From the NCBI GenBank assembly GCA_973895155.1, contig OZ316895.1, positions 15,934,001-15,998,000 on the forward strand: a stretch of 64,000 bases of DNA, given 5' to 3'. Positions 34,993 through 47,400 of the stretch are shown here, piece by piece. The first letter of the stretch is position 1; each line of letters starts with the position of its first letter. A model generated the notes under the pieces. That model was not told the origin of the DNA. It did no database searches and saw nothing but the letters and a program-made list of their open reading frames with translations. The DNA comes from Marsupella aquatica. Lineage: Eukaryota; Marchantiophyta. The translations under genes were made by a program, and so were the position numbers.

Positions 34993-37900
34993 ATGCAGCC
35001 TGTGAAAGGAAGATTGCAAGGGTTGTCACATTCTGTGAATCCTTATGAGGAGGCCCGAAATCGGAACATAGAGCATAATGTCAGAATTATGCGTGATCTA
35101 GGACTGGGGCCAGACTGCAAGCTGATGTGTGTGTTGATATGTCTATTGCAAATTTGATTCAGTAGATGGAGTTGTCAGGTTCATGTTCTGTTTTCATATT
35201 CCAGATTGGTCTCATACTAGTATGGATCCTGTACATAAGTACTAGTGTTATGGTGTTGTAGATTCATTTTGCATGTATGTTTGATCTGCATTGGTGTATG
35301 TTGATGATTGCTTTGTTCCTTAGAGGCCCAACCACACATGTACAACGAGAGAGAGGAAAGCCTGCTTTGGTGAAAGGTACTTCAACTGAAACATTGCCAA
35401 AGAGGAGGAGCTCTAGACTATCAGAAGTTACCAAGGTGAACATGGCAGAGTTTGGTGATGATGGCTATGGTTCTCCTTCTGAGTATGACACTGAGGATTC
35501 TGACATTGGAGGGTCAGAACCAGAGAGTGCACAACAGGTAATGCTTGAACTTCATCATCCTAATAGGAAGGGATCCTTGTCCCTTTTTCAAATTATATGT
35601 TGATATGCTTACGTTGTCCATGATGTAGGTACAGAAACAAAATCGTGGTCCTAAGAAGACTGGGCCTGGTGGAGGTGGGCTAGTGAGATGTTGGAAAGAC
35701 CCAGACACTGGACTCTTATATGAAAGTGAGTGGATTGTACTGTTCTACTTTTCAGGTGTGTTTGGAAGTTGATATTCTACTTGGAAATGAAATTAATTGA
35801 AGTGCTTTGGTGTTGTGTGTTTGTTTAGTGGTTCCATCAGCATCTGAAGGCAGATCAGGTCAATCTGATGTACTACATTCCAGAGGATCTTCAGGTAATA
35901 CACAATCTGCTCGTGTTGCATATGCAAGTACATTTGCTCAACTTTTCAATCATGTACATATTTTTTGATTGAATGCATGTGTGTGCATTGCAGGAGGGGC
36001 CTCTGAGATGCGCAGGGAACGAAGGCATGCTAAGAAGCAGTTTGATAATACTGCCAAACAACGAAGGGATTGCGGAGAGGTGCCCAAACACATTAAAGTG
36101 AGTATTGTACTTGTTTGTAGATTTAGACAAATCTGATCCTCTCTGTTGTTGTGTGTATAAAACTTGGACTCTGCATAAATTCCAGAGTTATGATCTGACA
36201 TTGTCTATGAAATGCAGATTTATGACAATGATATTGATGATTCTGATGGCAACAAACAATACTGGCTGGAGGAACTTCGTGGCAACGTACTCAGAGTCTT
36301 TGATGTATCAAAGCCAAAATGGACTGATCATCCACAAGTTCATACAACCACAGTGTGGAATAACATGGCAGCTGAGTGGGAGTATGTGGGTGGGGAATTT
36401 ATTAACACCAAATTCCAGAGTCATTGTCGTGGCATATTGAAGAGAGAGCGCCATAAAATGCATGTTTATTGGAAGAAAGTTTGCAATGAGGATCCAACCA
36501 AACTTGGGCCATCTGGTGTTGATCCAAAGAAATGGGCAGCTTTGGTATCTCATTTTACCAGTCCAGCATTGATATCTTTGAGTAAACAGATGACTGATAA
36601 AAGAGCACGAGTGCAAGATACCTCTCACTTTGGAAGGGGAGGGCATGCTGCAGCAGCAAAGAGAATGGTAAATTGTCTATCATTTTCACTATCAATTCTG
36701 TCTTGTTTGTGAATCTTGATGAAAACAAACTCTGTGATTTCTCATTCATTGTGTGTTTGAACAGAAGCAGAAGAGAGGATCAAGCCCAGGTATATCTGAC
36801 CTGAAAGAAAACCATGGTAGTCAGGGTTCATTGCCAAAGGTGACAATGAGCCCATCATTGGCAAGTGCAGAAGGTCAGACTGGTAGTTTTGTGGGAGCAA
36901 AGGTGAGCCCATCATTGGCAAGTGGGGAGGGTAAAAGTGCTAGCTTACTGGGGCAAGGAAACAGACATGGATCAGCTGTGAGTATTGTCATACCAATTTG
37001 ATTTGTACATCATTCTCCATTTGACAGAGCCAGTGTTGTGTCGTTTGTAAGTTTGACAGTGAGACTGTTGTGTTGGTTTGTGGTTCATTTACAGACCCCA
37101 CATTCAAAAGAAGAGATCACTGCCATTGGGGCTGTGAAATTGGATGTCGCTGAGTTGAAAGGCACTGTGAGGGAGTTGACAAACATGATGACTACGTGGA
37201 TGGCACATCACCCCAGTAATGCACAAGTTCCAACAGTTGTGCCTAGTCACAGTAAGTTGACTACAACTACCAAACAAGGTAGTAGAAAGCGATCTCTTAC
37301 TTTTTCAGGCGATAATGAAGGTAAAATTCTCTATCATGTATACACTGTCCATTCAATGTAATTATTGTGATGTGTATATGTCATTGCATGTTTATAATGT
37401 TCTTGCATGTTTTTAGTGTGATTATATGTTGTTGGTGTATACATGTTTGTTTATGCATTTCTTTTGTGTGTGTTTTATGACAGCATCTTTAGGGGAGCCT
37501 CCTGTGTCGCAGGGAAGACCAACTGACACAGCTAACAGTACTCTAAAGCAAACTGAATTGGAAGTGAACCTTTTGCCATCTAAGTTGCCCAAAGAAGCCA
37601 TTTCAGATGTCTTTCAGTTGCCAGAGGATAAGTCGACTCAGTTGACACCAGATGTAACCCCAGAATCATCTGAGTTGCCAAAAGAAACTCCCATTCCAAG
37701 TGAACAGGATGACACTCCATCAACTAGAAAGGGAAAGAAGAAAAGGAAGAAAGGATCCTCAGCAAATGCATCACCTGCACAGAAGAAACCAATGCAGTCT
37801 CCTAACCCCGTTGCAAAGGTAAATGTGTGTTTGATTTGAGTGTTCTTCTATCTTTCAATTTCTGTTTATTGCATTTTTAACAAAATGTGTTGTTCACAGT

Positions 37901-38160
37901 TTGCAAGAGGAGATTTGGTGAAGATGAAGAGCGTTGTGGACAATTCCATGATAGTGGCAGAAGGTGAGGTGACAGGGCTGCCAGGAGAAGATAAGTTTCA
38001 TTGTGCAGATTTTGAAAGCCCTTTCTTGCGAGTGCGTGTGATTGAAGTGTTTGTAGATGTGGCATTGCCATTTGCCAATTCAGGGGAGAACCAGTCTAAA
38101 TTATCTGATGTGAAAGGGATGAATGCCCTATGGAACTCTAGATTGCTTAAGAAGCAATAG
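34993..38160 (+). CDS. TNPA-like second CACTA protein, ten exons, intact
   Basis: Likely DNA-binding accessory protein that recognises subterminal repeats, as TNPA does in En/Spm. Ten exons join in phase to 699 residues: 34993-35126, 35324-35537, 35629-35725, 35829-35894, 35994-36097, 36218-36667, 36765-36977, 37095-37320, 37484-37818 and 37900-38160. The N-terminus has NPYEEARNRNI, usual for this class. Exon 6 (residues 206-355) is a plant EnSpm transposase domain (WNNMAAEWEYVGGEFINTKF, then QMTDKRARVQDTSHFGRGGH). A Ser/Pro/Lys-rich linker follows. The last exon (614-699) has DLVKMKSVVDNSMIVAEGEV and KGMNALW, resembling the C-terminal domain of such proteins. It begins 98 bp after the transposase stop. 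Small-exon borders are inferred from phase and need transcript support. Confidence 0.88.
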
Positions 38161-39243
38161 AAATAGCACTCTATCAAGAAACAATAGACATGATAGAATG
38201 ACAACTCTGTTTTTCTATAAACATGCAGAGTGATTGGTATGTCAGGTTGTAACAATTGACAATCTAATATTATTGATGTCAATGTAATTTTGTTTCATAA
38301 ATTTGCATTGAGTTCAATATTTACCGTGAGACTTATGAAGGTATCTTGTATGAATATCAATTGGATTTGTGATATATATCGAATGTTTCTTTAAGTTTTC
38401 ATTTAGCAACTCTATTGAATGGCTTTGTAATATATGATTTTTGATTGACATCAAGTTTTATCTATCATGATCACTTAAATTTGAATTTCTCCAAATCATT
38501 GAATACTTCGTCTGAATGATTGGCTTGAATGACTAAATGACTAGCTAGAATGACTGATGTAATGGTCATTATTCACAACTATCTTTGTGACCAATATGAC
38601 TCAACTCTGGTCATTAAAGACATAGACTAAATGATTCAAAGAATGACATATACAATGACCTTTCTCATGGTCATTATAAACAAGTCCACTATGACTCACT
38701 TTATGTCATTCAAGACATGTCATTAATGACTAATGTGTATCTTTACGTGTCTTCTCCCAATTGAACCACGTGTCTCAATATGACTTGTTTATACTGTAGT
38801 CATTTTGGACACGTCCAAAATGACCCAAATATATTGCCAAATGGTGAATCCTCTTTGAACCACGTGTCACTATTTGATTTGTTATATAATGTACGTCATT
38901 TTGGACTGTCCAAAATGACCAATGTTATTAGTTTTTTTATTGCCACGTGTCGTTGTGTGATTGGGTACGGGGACCATCGACGGTCAACGGCAATTGACCG
39001 TCGATGGTGATTTGTGTCGTCATTTTGGACCGTTCAACATTTATGACCATATCATAAAAACGGTCATTTAGGATAGTATGAAATGACCACATGTTTTTAG
39101 CGTCATTTGTCCAAAAGGACCGTGACCAAAATGTCCGTTGTGACGTGTCTGGAAAGACGAGAACAATTGCGTCATTGTTTTGTTAAAAAGACCTGATTAA
39201 TAGTCATTGTTTTGGTCATAAAATACATTGTTTTCTACTAGTG
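38161..39243 (+). repeat. CACTA 3' subterminal region
   Basis: The stretch from about 38500 is dense in AATGAC/GTCATT words in both orientations, matching the motif set of the 5' side. It ends with TTTTCTACTAGTG at 39243. The first 300 bp are probably the 3' UTR of the TNPA-like gene. Confidence 0.85.
38973..39008. repeat. Perfect 15-bp stem hairpin near the CACTA 3' end
   Basis: ACCATCGACGGTCAA at 38973-38987 pairs exactly with TTGACCGTCGATGGT at 38994-39008 across a six-base loop. It lies 235 bp from the 3' terminus among AATGAC repeats, so it may be a protein-binding site or may strengthen the end structure. Confidence 0.9.
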
Positions 39244-39399
39244 CTTGAAGCCACAACCAATTCGCAAACTGGCTACGTTCGATCACGTCAGCCAAACCTC
39301 CAATTAAATTGCTTCTACCTTGTCTTGTCCCTAAGCTTTGTACTTTGTAGGCTTTTGAGTGTAGCTGTATGCTTACTTAAATAAATGGATTCTTGTTAA

Positions 39400-40232
39400 G
39401 GTGGTTCAGGTGACATCTGCCTTTTGAAACATACCGATTGTGCGCCTTCAGACTTGGTTCAACATTCTTTGATCAAGTAAGTGTCTGCGAACAGTTATTA
39501 GTCCTCTGCAATTTGTTTACTACAGTAGTAAGTGCCGATTGCAAATTAAGTCTTCAATAGTATTAATTCTCAGGTATGTGCTTGCAGGGGTCAATTCATT
39601 CCATTGCTCACAGTCATGGATGTTGGGCAGTCGTCTCATGTAGTATGCTTTGATAGCGATCTTCAATCCATTTCTGAATTGCTTGACGAATGGAAGCCAT
39701 CATCCATTCCCTACAAGTACATTGAATGGCTAACTGTTAGCACCCTTCACTCAAACAAGGAATTGGATTGCCTTGTCAATACAAAAGGGTTGGCTCTGGC
39801 TTGGGAATCATTGTGTCTGACATCCCACAATAGGCTCCAGAACTCTCATATTGAAAGTCTAGCTATTGCCAACAATGTCATGTCTGGAAAATGGATGATT
39901 TTTGTTGACAACCATGTTGTAGACACCCACTGGGCAGAAATTGCTGCAGCTATTGTGAAGGGTTATCTGGCGACTGTTGCCAAGGTTTCCACCTGTCATA
40001 CCAAACCTCTGAAGTCTGGATTTCCCAAAGAGGAAAAGATCCCTCAAGGTCAACATGTCATTTGTGTGTGGTTGATAATTTTACCGACATTGAGGGTTTT
40101 TTTGGTCTAAGGGATCGCCTTCAAGGTTTAGGGTTTAATGATACTCTATTATATAAGCCTGATGCATACTCTGTTTGCGGGGTGTATACATGCAATAGGC
40201 TTGGCCTCTTGGCTGCTAAATACGCAGCTTGA
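39400..40232 (+). pseudogene. DUF1917/BLES03-like (C11orf68-type) gene copy inside the MULE, frameshifted
   Basis: Two exons are visible. 39400-39476 reads GGSGDICLLKHTDCAPSDLV, then HSLIK, with donor GTAAGT. Exon 2 from 39588 continues GQFIPLLTVMDVGQ and later SGKWMIFVDNHVVDTHWAEI, AAIVKGYLATVAKVST and HVICV. At about 40061-40070 the tract TTTGTGTGTGG appears to carry two extra bases. The following frame restores homology (DNFTDIEG, LLYKPDAYSVCGVYTCNR) to a stop at 40232. The KW-F, AKV, HVICV and YKPD pattern is that of the BLES03/UPF0696 family, whose biochemical role is poorly known. No upstream exons are found: 156 bp to the left is the CACTA end. Likely a captured gene copy. Confidence 0.7.
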
Positions 40233-40615
40233 CATGGCCTGGGTTTGTTGGGCTCTAGTAGACATGATGCATTGTGCAATGTCACTGATCATTGCCTTCT
40301 TTAGGTTCCTTCAAGGGCCTCTAAACCGCCCGGTACTTTGCTGAGTCTCCTCATACCATTGAGAAAAAGAGATTTTGGGTGCAGGTCGGGTGTCCCAAAT
40401 CATCCATTCAGCCTCAATCTTGTCCCTCTCCATTGTGTGAATGGAGCAAACCCTCAAAAAATCAGCAGACCTGTTCATGCGGACCTGTGCTCGTTGGTTT
40501 GGGACAACACCAAAGAGCGTCGGTCCTCTTTGCCGACGCTCATTTTGATTTGCCTCCTATTGCAAGAGAGAGATATTAGTGATGTAGTAGGTGCTTGCAG
40601 TGATAGTCAAATAGA
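40233..40615. other. MULE internal stretch, no gene recognised
   Basis: Plus frames at 40338-40703 and 40379-40579 are open but have no family signature. A palindrome GAGCGTCGG/CCGACGCTC lies at about 40517-40541. Confidence 0.4.
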
Positions 40616-40619
40616 AATC

Positions 40620-41801
40620 AATTCAATGATATGGTATGACATGTATGAAACCCTCTCACTGGTGTTACCTGTGTGTGTAGCATCCATCCCAAAAAAAGGT
40701 TGAACATGGATGAAGGCATTTTGTGAAGATGCTGGTGCCATGAAAATTCTGCGGAATCGATTGTTAGTTTCATATGTTTCATATAGGACGTGTGATCCAG
40801 GGTCGATATGTTTCACTTTAGCCACATATGCTGGAATCATCTGGAAGGAAGTGCCATGATCACCACCTGGCTTTTGGATAACTTTCCGCCGTGCTCGTTG
40901 CATGTGCAGTCCATACAGTCGTATCTGCAAAATGGATATCACGAATGTGCCCTCTCAAGTCTTTATTGGACGTGTTAGGGTTAACACGGATGCTTGACTG
41001 TACCTTTTCCTCTACCCATCGTCTCTTATGAGCACCATGTCTTCACTTGTGTGACGATTGTGAACAAGTGTGGATAAGGTAACTTTTCTGTATGCAAACT
41101 CTACCACTTTCTTTCATGTGCCTAACATAAAGTTCAGCTTTGTAGGAGTTCAAATCATTCACATCAAACCCTCTACACTTACCCATGAATCTGGTTTTAT
41201 TCCTAGCTAATCTGGTGAAACTCCATCCTGCTTTGGCCTCATATTCATCTAATGCTCTATTAAATTCATTCCAAGACACATACTGTTGCCCTTTGAGCAA
41301 TTTCAGTTCCAACTCAGATGGTTGATGATTGTTCACAAATCCTGCATGACAATTGCCAATCATAGTTAAACAAGGGAACTGAACCAGAAATGAATAAATG
41401 TTGACAAATGAATGAGCTGGGGGTACATACCCTGTACCTGATTCCGTTGGATCTAAGACCGAGTGAAAGTCATCTTGGACAAGCTCACTGATATCAATAT
41501 GTGGATATTTCTTAGGGTTCTACCTCAATTCTGTATGGCCTTCAGAACCGCAGGTTCATTCAGGATAGTCATTGTCATCAAATGTGGGCAATGATTCTTC
41601 TTCAGTGTTGTCACTAGAAGATCCAGAATCAGTGGTGTGATAGGATTGACATTGCAGGTCATGTTCGTGTGAATCTGGCCAAGATCCAGAACCAGAGATA
41701 TCTTCAGGGTCCATGGTGTATGTGCCCCGCTTTAACTCCTGTGCATTATTCACAGTAGTTACAATCTTGGGAATTTGAACATCCTGGTTATGATTTTGCA
41801 T
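40620..41801 (-). pseudogene. MULE transposase N-terminal remnant
   Basis: Reading the minus strand: an acidic leader (41801-41556); a SWIM/MuDR-type N-terminal segment (41363-41043, SWNEFNRALDEYEAKAGWSF, then MGKCRGFDVND and HTCSQ); then after a frame change RRWVEEKVQ and LRGHIRDI; and after another change YGLHMQRARRK, FQMIPAYVAKVKHIDPGS, RFRRIFMAPASSQNAFI, FFGMDATHT (40942-40607). This is the standard MULE order up to the first catalytic aspartate region. The rest of the DDE domain and the SWIM zinc finger are missing. Frameshifts and truncation make it non-functional. Confidence 0.75.
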
Positions 41802-42627
41802 TCAATGTATGTAAGTTACATTTCACATCTTTGTTGCCAACGAATAGCATCACTATTTTCAGCAACAAAGGAAACATCTATAAAGTTTAAGTCTCCACCT
41901 GATGTCAAAAATTGCTTCACCCAAGAGTCGGGCATGAGCAATCAATGAATTGTCGAAGTTGTTCCAATATATATAACCTCCCTGCTGCGCCCCAATTCTC
42001 CACCTCACCACTTCCAGCTAGGCAGCCCTCCTTTCGCAGCATAGCATGCCCCCCGGTTTTTGTAGTGCAGTGCAGTTTGATAGCCTCAATCGCAGCGCAG
42101 CATGCCCCCTGGTTTTTGTAGTGCAGTGCAGTTTGATAGCCTCAATCGCAGCGCAGCCAGCCAACCTCAATCATGTTTCATAGTGATTCACAGCAAAGCG
42201 TAGCCCCTCAATCACAGCCCCTGAATCGCAGCGCAGCTTTGCAACGCCTCAATCATGTTTTGCAGCGCAGCCAGCCCCCGATAGCGTGAATCGTAGCCGC
42301 CAATAGCCTGAATCAAAGCGCAGCGGAACTAGCCCCCCAAATCGTAGCGCAGTGTAGCTAGTCTCCGTGTCGCAGCGCATCCTACATTCAATCTCAACGA
42401 GGGCTTGTGCTTCCTCTGCGATGCCAAGGGGCGAAGCTCTGGCTTTTGCTTCTCGTGGCAGAAGCAGCTCGAGCTTGAACAGTGTGGACAACTCGTGGGA
42501 GGAAGGACGGAAAAACAATGCAGACACTAAGCCAACGTTAAGTCCTCCGATCCCAGATTAAGTTCCGTTAATGAGAGACCGGTAATATGTTTTGGGTGTC
42601 AATGAAGGTCGTCGTGACACTGTAAAT
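41802..42627. other. Right internal arm of the MULE, TGCAGC/GCGCAGC-rich
   Basis: A perfect ~65-bp direct duplication sits at about 42046-42165 (CATGCCCCC(C/T)GGTTTTTGTA, then GTGCAGTGCAGTTTGATAGC). Composition resembles 19560-20200 on the other side of the CACTA insertion. No coding domain is seen. Confidence 0.5.
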
Positions 42628-42896
42628 CCAGTGTGTCCATCCGGGTCGTATATGCAAAGGTCTGTGTCCATCGGGGCTTTAAGTTCCCAAAGTAACACTA
42701 ATTGTTGTAAATTTTTCAAAATAGTTTTTTCTCTCTCTATTTTATCACTCTTAAGACCACAGTACACTAATTCATGTGCACAAAAATAGTGTTAGCACAA
42801 AATTAGTGTGACTAAGACTAATTCGCAAGTAGACCCTGAAAATGGGCGCTCTTGAATTAGTGTTAGTCACACTAATTACGGTGAACAGTGTGATAC

Positions 42897-44441
42897 TTAT
42901 TCTATCCCTTGGCTATCCCTTTCAATCAATCCAAGAGAGTCAAAAACTGTTCTTTCATTCTTGTAAAAAGTCCATGTGGGGATCTTGGGGGATCCCTAAT
43001 TGTAACTGTGTGATGAGCTTTTTATATCATTTGCATAAAATTATTATTATTTTAAAGGGTAAATTTTTGAAACCCCATCGAAAGGGAAGAGTCAGCCACA
43101 ATAGTTGAGTCCAAGACTTATCAGTCTCTACTCAAGTGAGTTAACACAAAGTCATGCCTCTCAGGGCACAAAATCAAATTTTATGCACATGCATTTAAAA
43201 TAACAAATTTACAAGACTCCTTCAATGCACTTGGGCAAGTTGTCTACAATATCTACCCAAAACCAAAGGGCTTGACCCACGTTCTGGTTTGTAGTAATTA
43301 AGGGTGTCTTTACAAGACTTAGGGCGCGCAATGGGGGTTGGGGGGTGCGACATTGTTTTGTTTGTAGTAAGTAAGGGTGTCTTCAAAAGACATAAGGGGG
43401 GCATGGTTTTCATTTAATTCATTCTAAGATTAAAGCTGGACAGTATGACGAGAAGTAGTACTTAAGGGCGTCACTCTTATAAGATTAAGGCTGGACAGTA
43501 TGACCAAAAGTAGAACTTAAGGGTGTCTTCAAAAGACCTAACGTGGGCATTGTGTTAAGAAGGAGGGCATTGTGTTTTTTAATTTAAAAATAAATAAATT
43601 AAATTTGCACTTATTCTTTGTTAACCCCATCCACTGATGGGAGAAGCAAGCAGGCCAAGGCATTGTTGTTCTTTTAATTTGCTCTAAGATTAAAACTGGA
43701 CAACATGACCAGAACTGTTGCAGTTGGCTTTCTAAGAACAGGGCCCATTTAAGTATGGTATCTGCTTATCCAATGGAGGTCCAAGTATTTTGTTTAGAAT
43801 CTTAGATCACCTCTACACTGGTCCAAACATTTTCAAACTTTGGCTCCTTCATTCAAGCCATTTGCATCTATGAAGTTCAAATTAAAGGATTTTCATAGGG
43901 AGTCTATGTTTTAGAAAGAGAAGTGCGGTTTGTCAAAAGTGCCCCCCACTCCTTGCTTCTTTCAAAGCCAGCCTAAGCTGGTGACCCCTCTATTAAAATT
44001 CCAAATACACTAGACCCAAGGAACAAGACTTGAATTTTGGAGAACACACTGGAGAAGAGAGACACCCGCAACGTGTGCTGTCGTCGTTCACTGGAAACTC
44101 ATCACAACAAATGCTCAGCAAGTTGTGGTTCAATCCTGCACTTCACTGTCTTGCAGCACTAAGTTCTCGATGGCGTCGTTTCAATTTTTCAGATTTCTCC
44201 TCCCTCTCATGCCGCCTAACCAGTTTGGTGTTGGGAGATAGGAAGTTTGGCATCAGCACCACCTTCGTTTTACATTGACATTTTCGTAGGCATGGCTTGG
44301 CTTTCTCCAGCTTGATCGTTCATTGTCAAAAGACACTCTCCATTATTAGAGTAGAAAGGACCCTCTTTGTGACTTCACTCTCTCCTTGCATATGGATTCT
44401 TCTGCTTGATTTTTTATCGGAGTGAAAAAGTGCACAACACA
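42897..44441. other. Flank between the MULE and the pseudouridine synthase gene
   Basis: Contains repeated phrases such as GTCTTCAAAAGAC and CTAAGATTAAAGCTGGACA at 43370-43710, indicating diverged local duplications. The last few hundred bases should include the promoter and leader of the next gene; no TATA box could be assigned. Otherwise nothing is supported. Confidence 0.45.
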
Positions 44442-47400
44442 ATGGCCACTTCTCCGGTCCTCCAAGGCATGGCCTCGTCTATGGCCTCTGCATTGTGGAA
44501 TAGTCAGCTCCCCTGTTTGTATCGTCTCCAGTCTGTCTCGTGGCGAGGGTTCCGTCGGGAAGCCACTCTTTGTACTGGAAGAAGGTACACATTGACGCGG
44601 GGGCCGCAGGACTCGGGTCGGTCGTCCTCATCCCTGCTCTGCACTCTCTCTACCAATAGTTCAAGGGTTTTGGCTGCTGCCTCGGATGTAGCGATTCAAT
44701 CACCGGACCTCGCCTTCTCTGTTTCTGGAAGACGTGATCTTCCGGAATTGCAGAATCCCAATGAATGGTAATTCTCCATCACTAAACCCTAAGCACTGAC
44801 TGGGTTTAGCTCGAAGGCAGGAATTGGCTCCACGCTTTATACCTTGGACTGCCCTCGTAGAATACATCTTTCTCTAAATGTATATGCTATCATGAACGTT
44901 ATTTTAGAAGTTTTCTATTGAGATAAAGAAGCATCGGCGCTCTATCAAATTGCAATCCTACAGAGCTCGTTGAAGTTAAGGAGCTCCTTCAAAATCATGG
45001 ACTCAATACTCGTGGACTGTGAATTATTCTGAGAGTCACCCACACTCGGCAGTTTGTAATCGCTTTCCAGAGAGGGCCAGTAACTCACCTTGTGTAGTCT
45101 GTATTGAACTAAGCAGTGTTCTCTGTCATGTATTCCCATGCAGCACACTGACTGGGTTTAGCTCGAAGGCAGACTAAAATTCTTGTTTGAAACATCAAAT
45201 TCTACATGAGAATTTTCTAAAAAGTACATTTGTGGTGATGATTTAGTGCCGTTGAATATACACGGTTGCTTCCTTGTCCACCGGGGCAACTCCCACCTCG
45301 GGTGGAGCATATGATACTCAAGCAAAATGGAAACGTTGTGGACGTCGTCAGCGAGGCTCTTGCTCTGCCTTCACTGTGAGTCTTGAAGCTCCTTTGTTTA
45401 CTTAATTCATCCTATGACCAACTTACCATTAAAAAATGCGTGATTTGCTGAAGATAACTCCTTTTGCAGAAGCTTTCCAGGTTAAATGTCAAGATTTTAC
45501 AGTAGTGCCAAATATGAGCAGTAGTGGAGGCTTGGTTTAAGCATTATGTTAAGTCCTCTGTGGTTCGTACTCCTAGGTATGTGGAAGATTTGGTAGATTT
45601 TGGAGCAATCCATTATGCTCTTCTGTGTCCCGCCCCGCCTCCAACAGCCACACCAGAGCAGTTTGAACTGTACAAAAAGTTTTCTCTCCTTCAGGATCAT
45701 AGCAAACGTCCTTCTCTGAAAGGAAAGACTGTACGGGAGGCACAGAAGACTTACAGGATTGTCAGGAAGGACCAGGAGCTGGAGGAAGGGACCTATGTAC
45801 GAGTACATGTCCATCCAAAACGAACCCCCAGGTAATTTCTCCCTCACAAGTTCTTTGCAGGGTGCTGGCACAAACTGCGTAAGATTCGCTTCTGTTCCTA
45901 CAGAGACATGTGTCAACTGAATCTGTCAATGATGTATGGACTAACGACTTCAAATATGTGTTCGTAGATGCTATGAGGTCGATTGGAAGCCGAGGATTAT
46001 TGTTGAGACCAAATCCTACGTAGTTCTTGACAAACCTGCTGGAGTCTCGGTAGGATAAGCTTATTCGTTACTCGTTTATACTGTTGCCAGGACAGAGGAC
46101 TTTATGTCGGAAAGTAATTGGACTATGTATTCACGTGATATGTAAGTGTATGAATTGGTAATGCTGATGTGCTGATGCTGATACCTTAGGTTTACTGACC
46201 TGTTTAGGTTGGTGGCACGGTTGACAATCTGGAGGAAACTTGTGCAATGTTTGCTGCACGTGCCCTAGGCATGTCATTACCCTTGTTTCTCACGCATCAA
46301 ATTGACACGTGCACCGAGGGGTGGTAAGTGCAAATGTTGTTGGCTAATCCTGTTGTCCAAGAAAAAATAGACTCAGGCGTTGTTAATTCTTAGCAGGCAA
46401 GTGCCTTTAGGGAGTGGAATTCATGATCGTTATTAGATAAAATTTATTTGCACATTTACACTGAAGTTTTGATACCATTAAATGCTTTCATAAGCAATGT
46501 TGTGATGATGTTGTACGCTCCGCAGTGTTGTCCTAGCAAAGACAAAGGAGTTCTCTTCAAAATTTCACACCTTATTGCGGGTATGTTTCCTCAGTATCAG
46601 TAGTTTTTGTATCGTTCTTCTCAACTGTGATGATATTGTATCTTACCTCAACGTAATATCATTTCGAGCTCGTCAGGGGGCGTCTTCTAGGTTCTTCCTT
46701 TGGACCTAACGTATGATTTCTCGTAATGCTGTACCAGGACAAAAAAGTTAAGAAACTTTATAGAGCTCTTTCAACTGCTCCAGTGACAGTTGGAGTGATA
46801 ACTCATTTCATGAGACATGACCGCCTTCCTCCTAGACTTGTCAGCAAAGGTTCTGTCGCTTGACCTCTCTTTTTGTTTGTTTGTTCAGTGCTTCGTGAGC
46901 TGTCATCTTGCTATCAGCTGAATATAAGCTCACTTGTACGCTGGCAATGGCTTTCAACTTCGATCCAGAAAACTGAACTGGAAGGGAGAAGATTTCAGTA
47001 CGAATATCTGGCAATGATTACTTACTTTTGTGCACATCGACTTACTCTTAGACCCGTTAATTATGCTTGCAGAGGCGCATAATGGTTGGCAAATCTGTCA
47101 AATGGAAATCCACAGCTGCAAGCAGGTGCCGTGGCCTAGTCCTTCAACCATGAGAAAGTTTGGCATCAACGATTGTGGATGGAAGATTCAGAGTCATGCA
47201 TATGAGTGTACCCTGAGGCTTCTTACTGGTCGTACACATCAGGTAAGCATAATGTGGCACTAGGTCCTCAAACCGTTTTCACCGTCGTCATCATAACGTT
47301 TCCGGATCAGGAGCTCTTTAATCTTGCGCGAGAAAAGGTTTCTTTGTCTGAGCCTTAGAAGTATCGTTGACGTGATTGGAGGATTGGAAATGCCGCACAA

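Larger units (their letters stand above)
20223..39243 (+). mobile_element. Complete 19,021-bp CACTA (EnSpm) transposon
   Basis: The left end reads CACTAGAAGAAAACA; the right end, inverted, reads CACTAGTAGAAAACA. Both continue after a few bases with TTATGACCAA. A 3-bp target duplication CTT flanks it (20220-20222 and 39244-39246), as expected for the superfamily. Subterminal regions are dense in AATGAC/GTCATT. Inside are the 578-bp array, a PHD-finger gene, a TNP2-type transposase and a TNPA-like gene, all on the plus strand and open. It sits inside a MULE-like element, so it is the younger of the two. It appears structurally autonomous. Confidence 0.95.
18981..42896. mobile_element. MULE-like element with long inverted ends, interrupted by the CACTA element
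   Basis: The left end (about 18981-19300) and right end (about 42628-42896) are inverted repeats. The outer edges read TGTTCACTATAATTAGTGT on the left and, inverted, TGTTCACCGTAATTAGTGT on the right. The inner parts share CTTAAAGCCCCGATGGACAC. Both ends carry repeated AATTAGTGT motifs. A minus-strand MULE transposase remnant (40620-41801) lies inside. Without the 19-kb CACTA insertion the element would be about 4.9 kb. No 9-bp target duplication is recognisable, so it is old or the edges are off by some bases. Confidence 0.65.
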
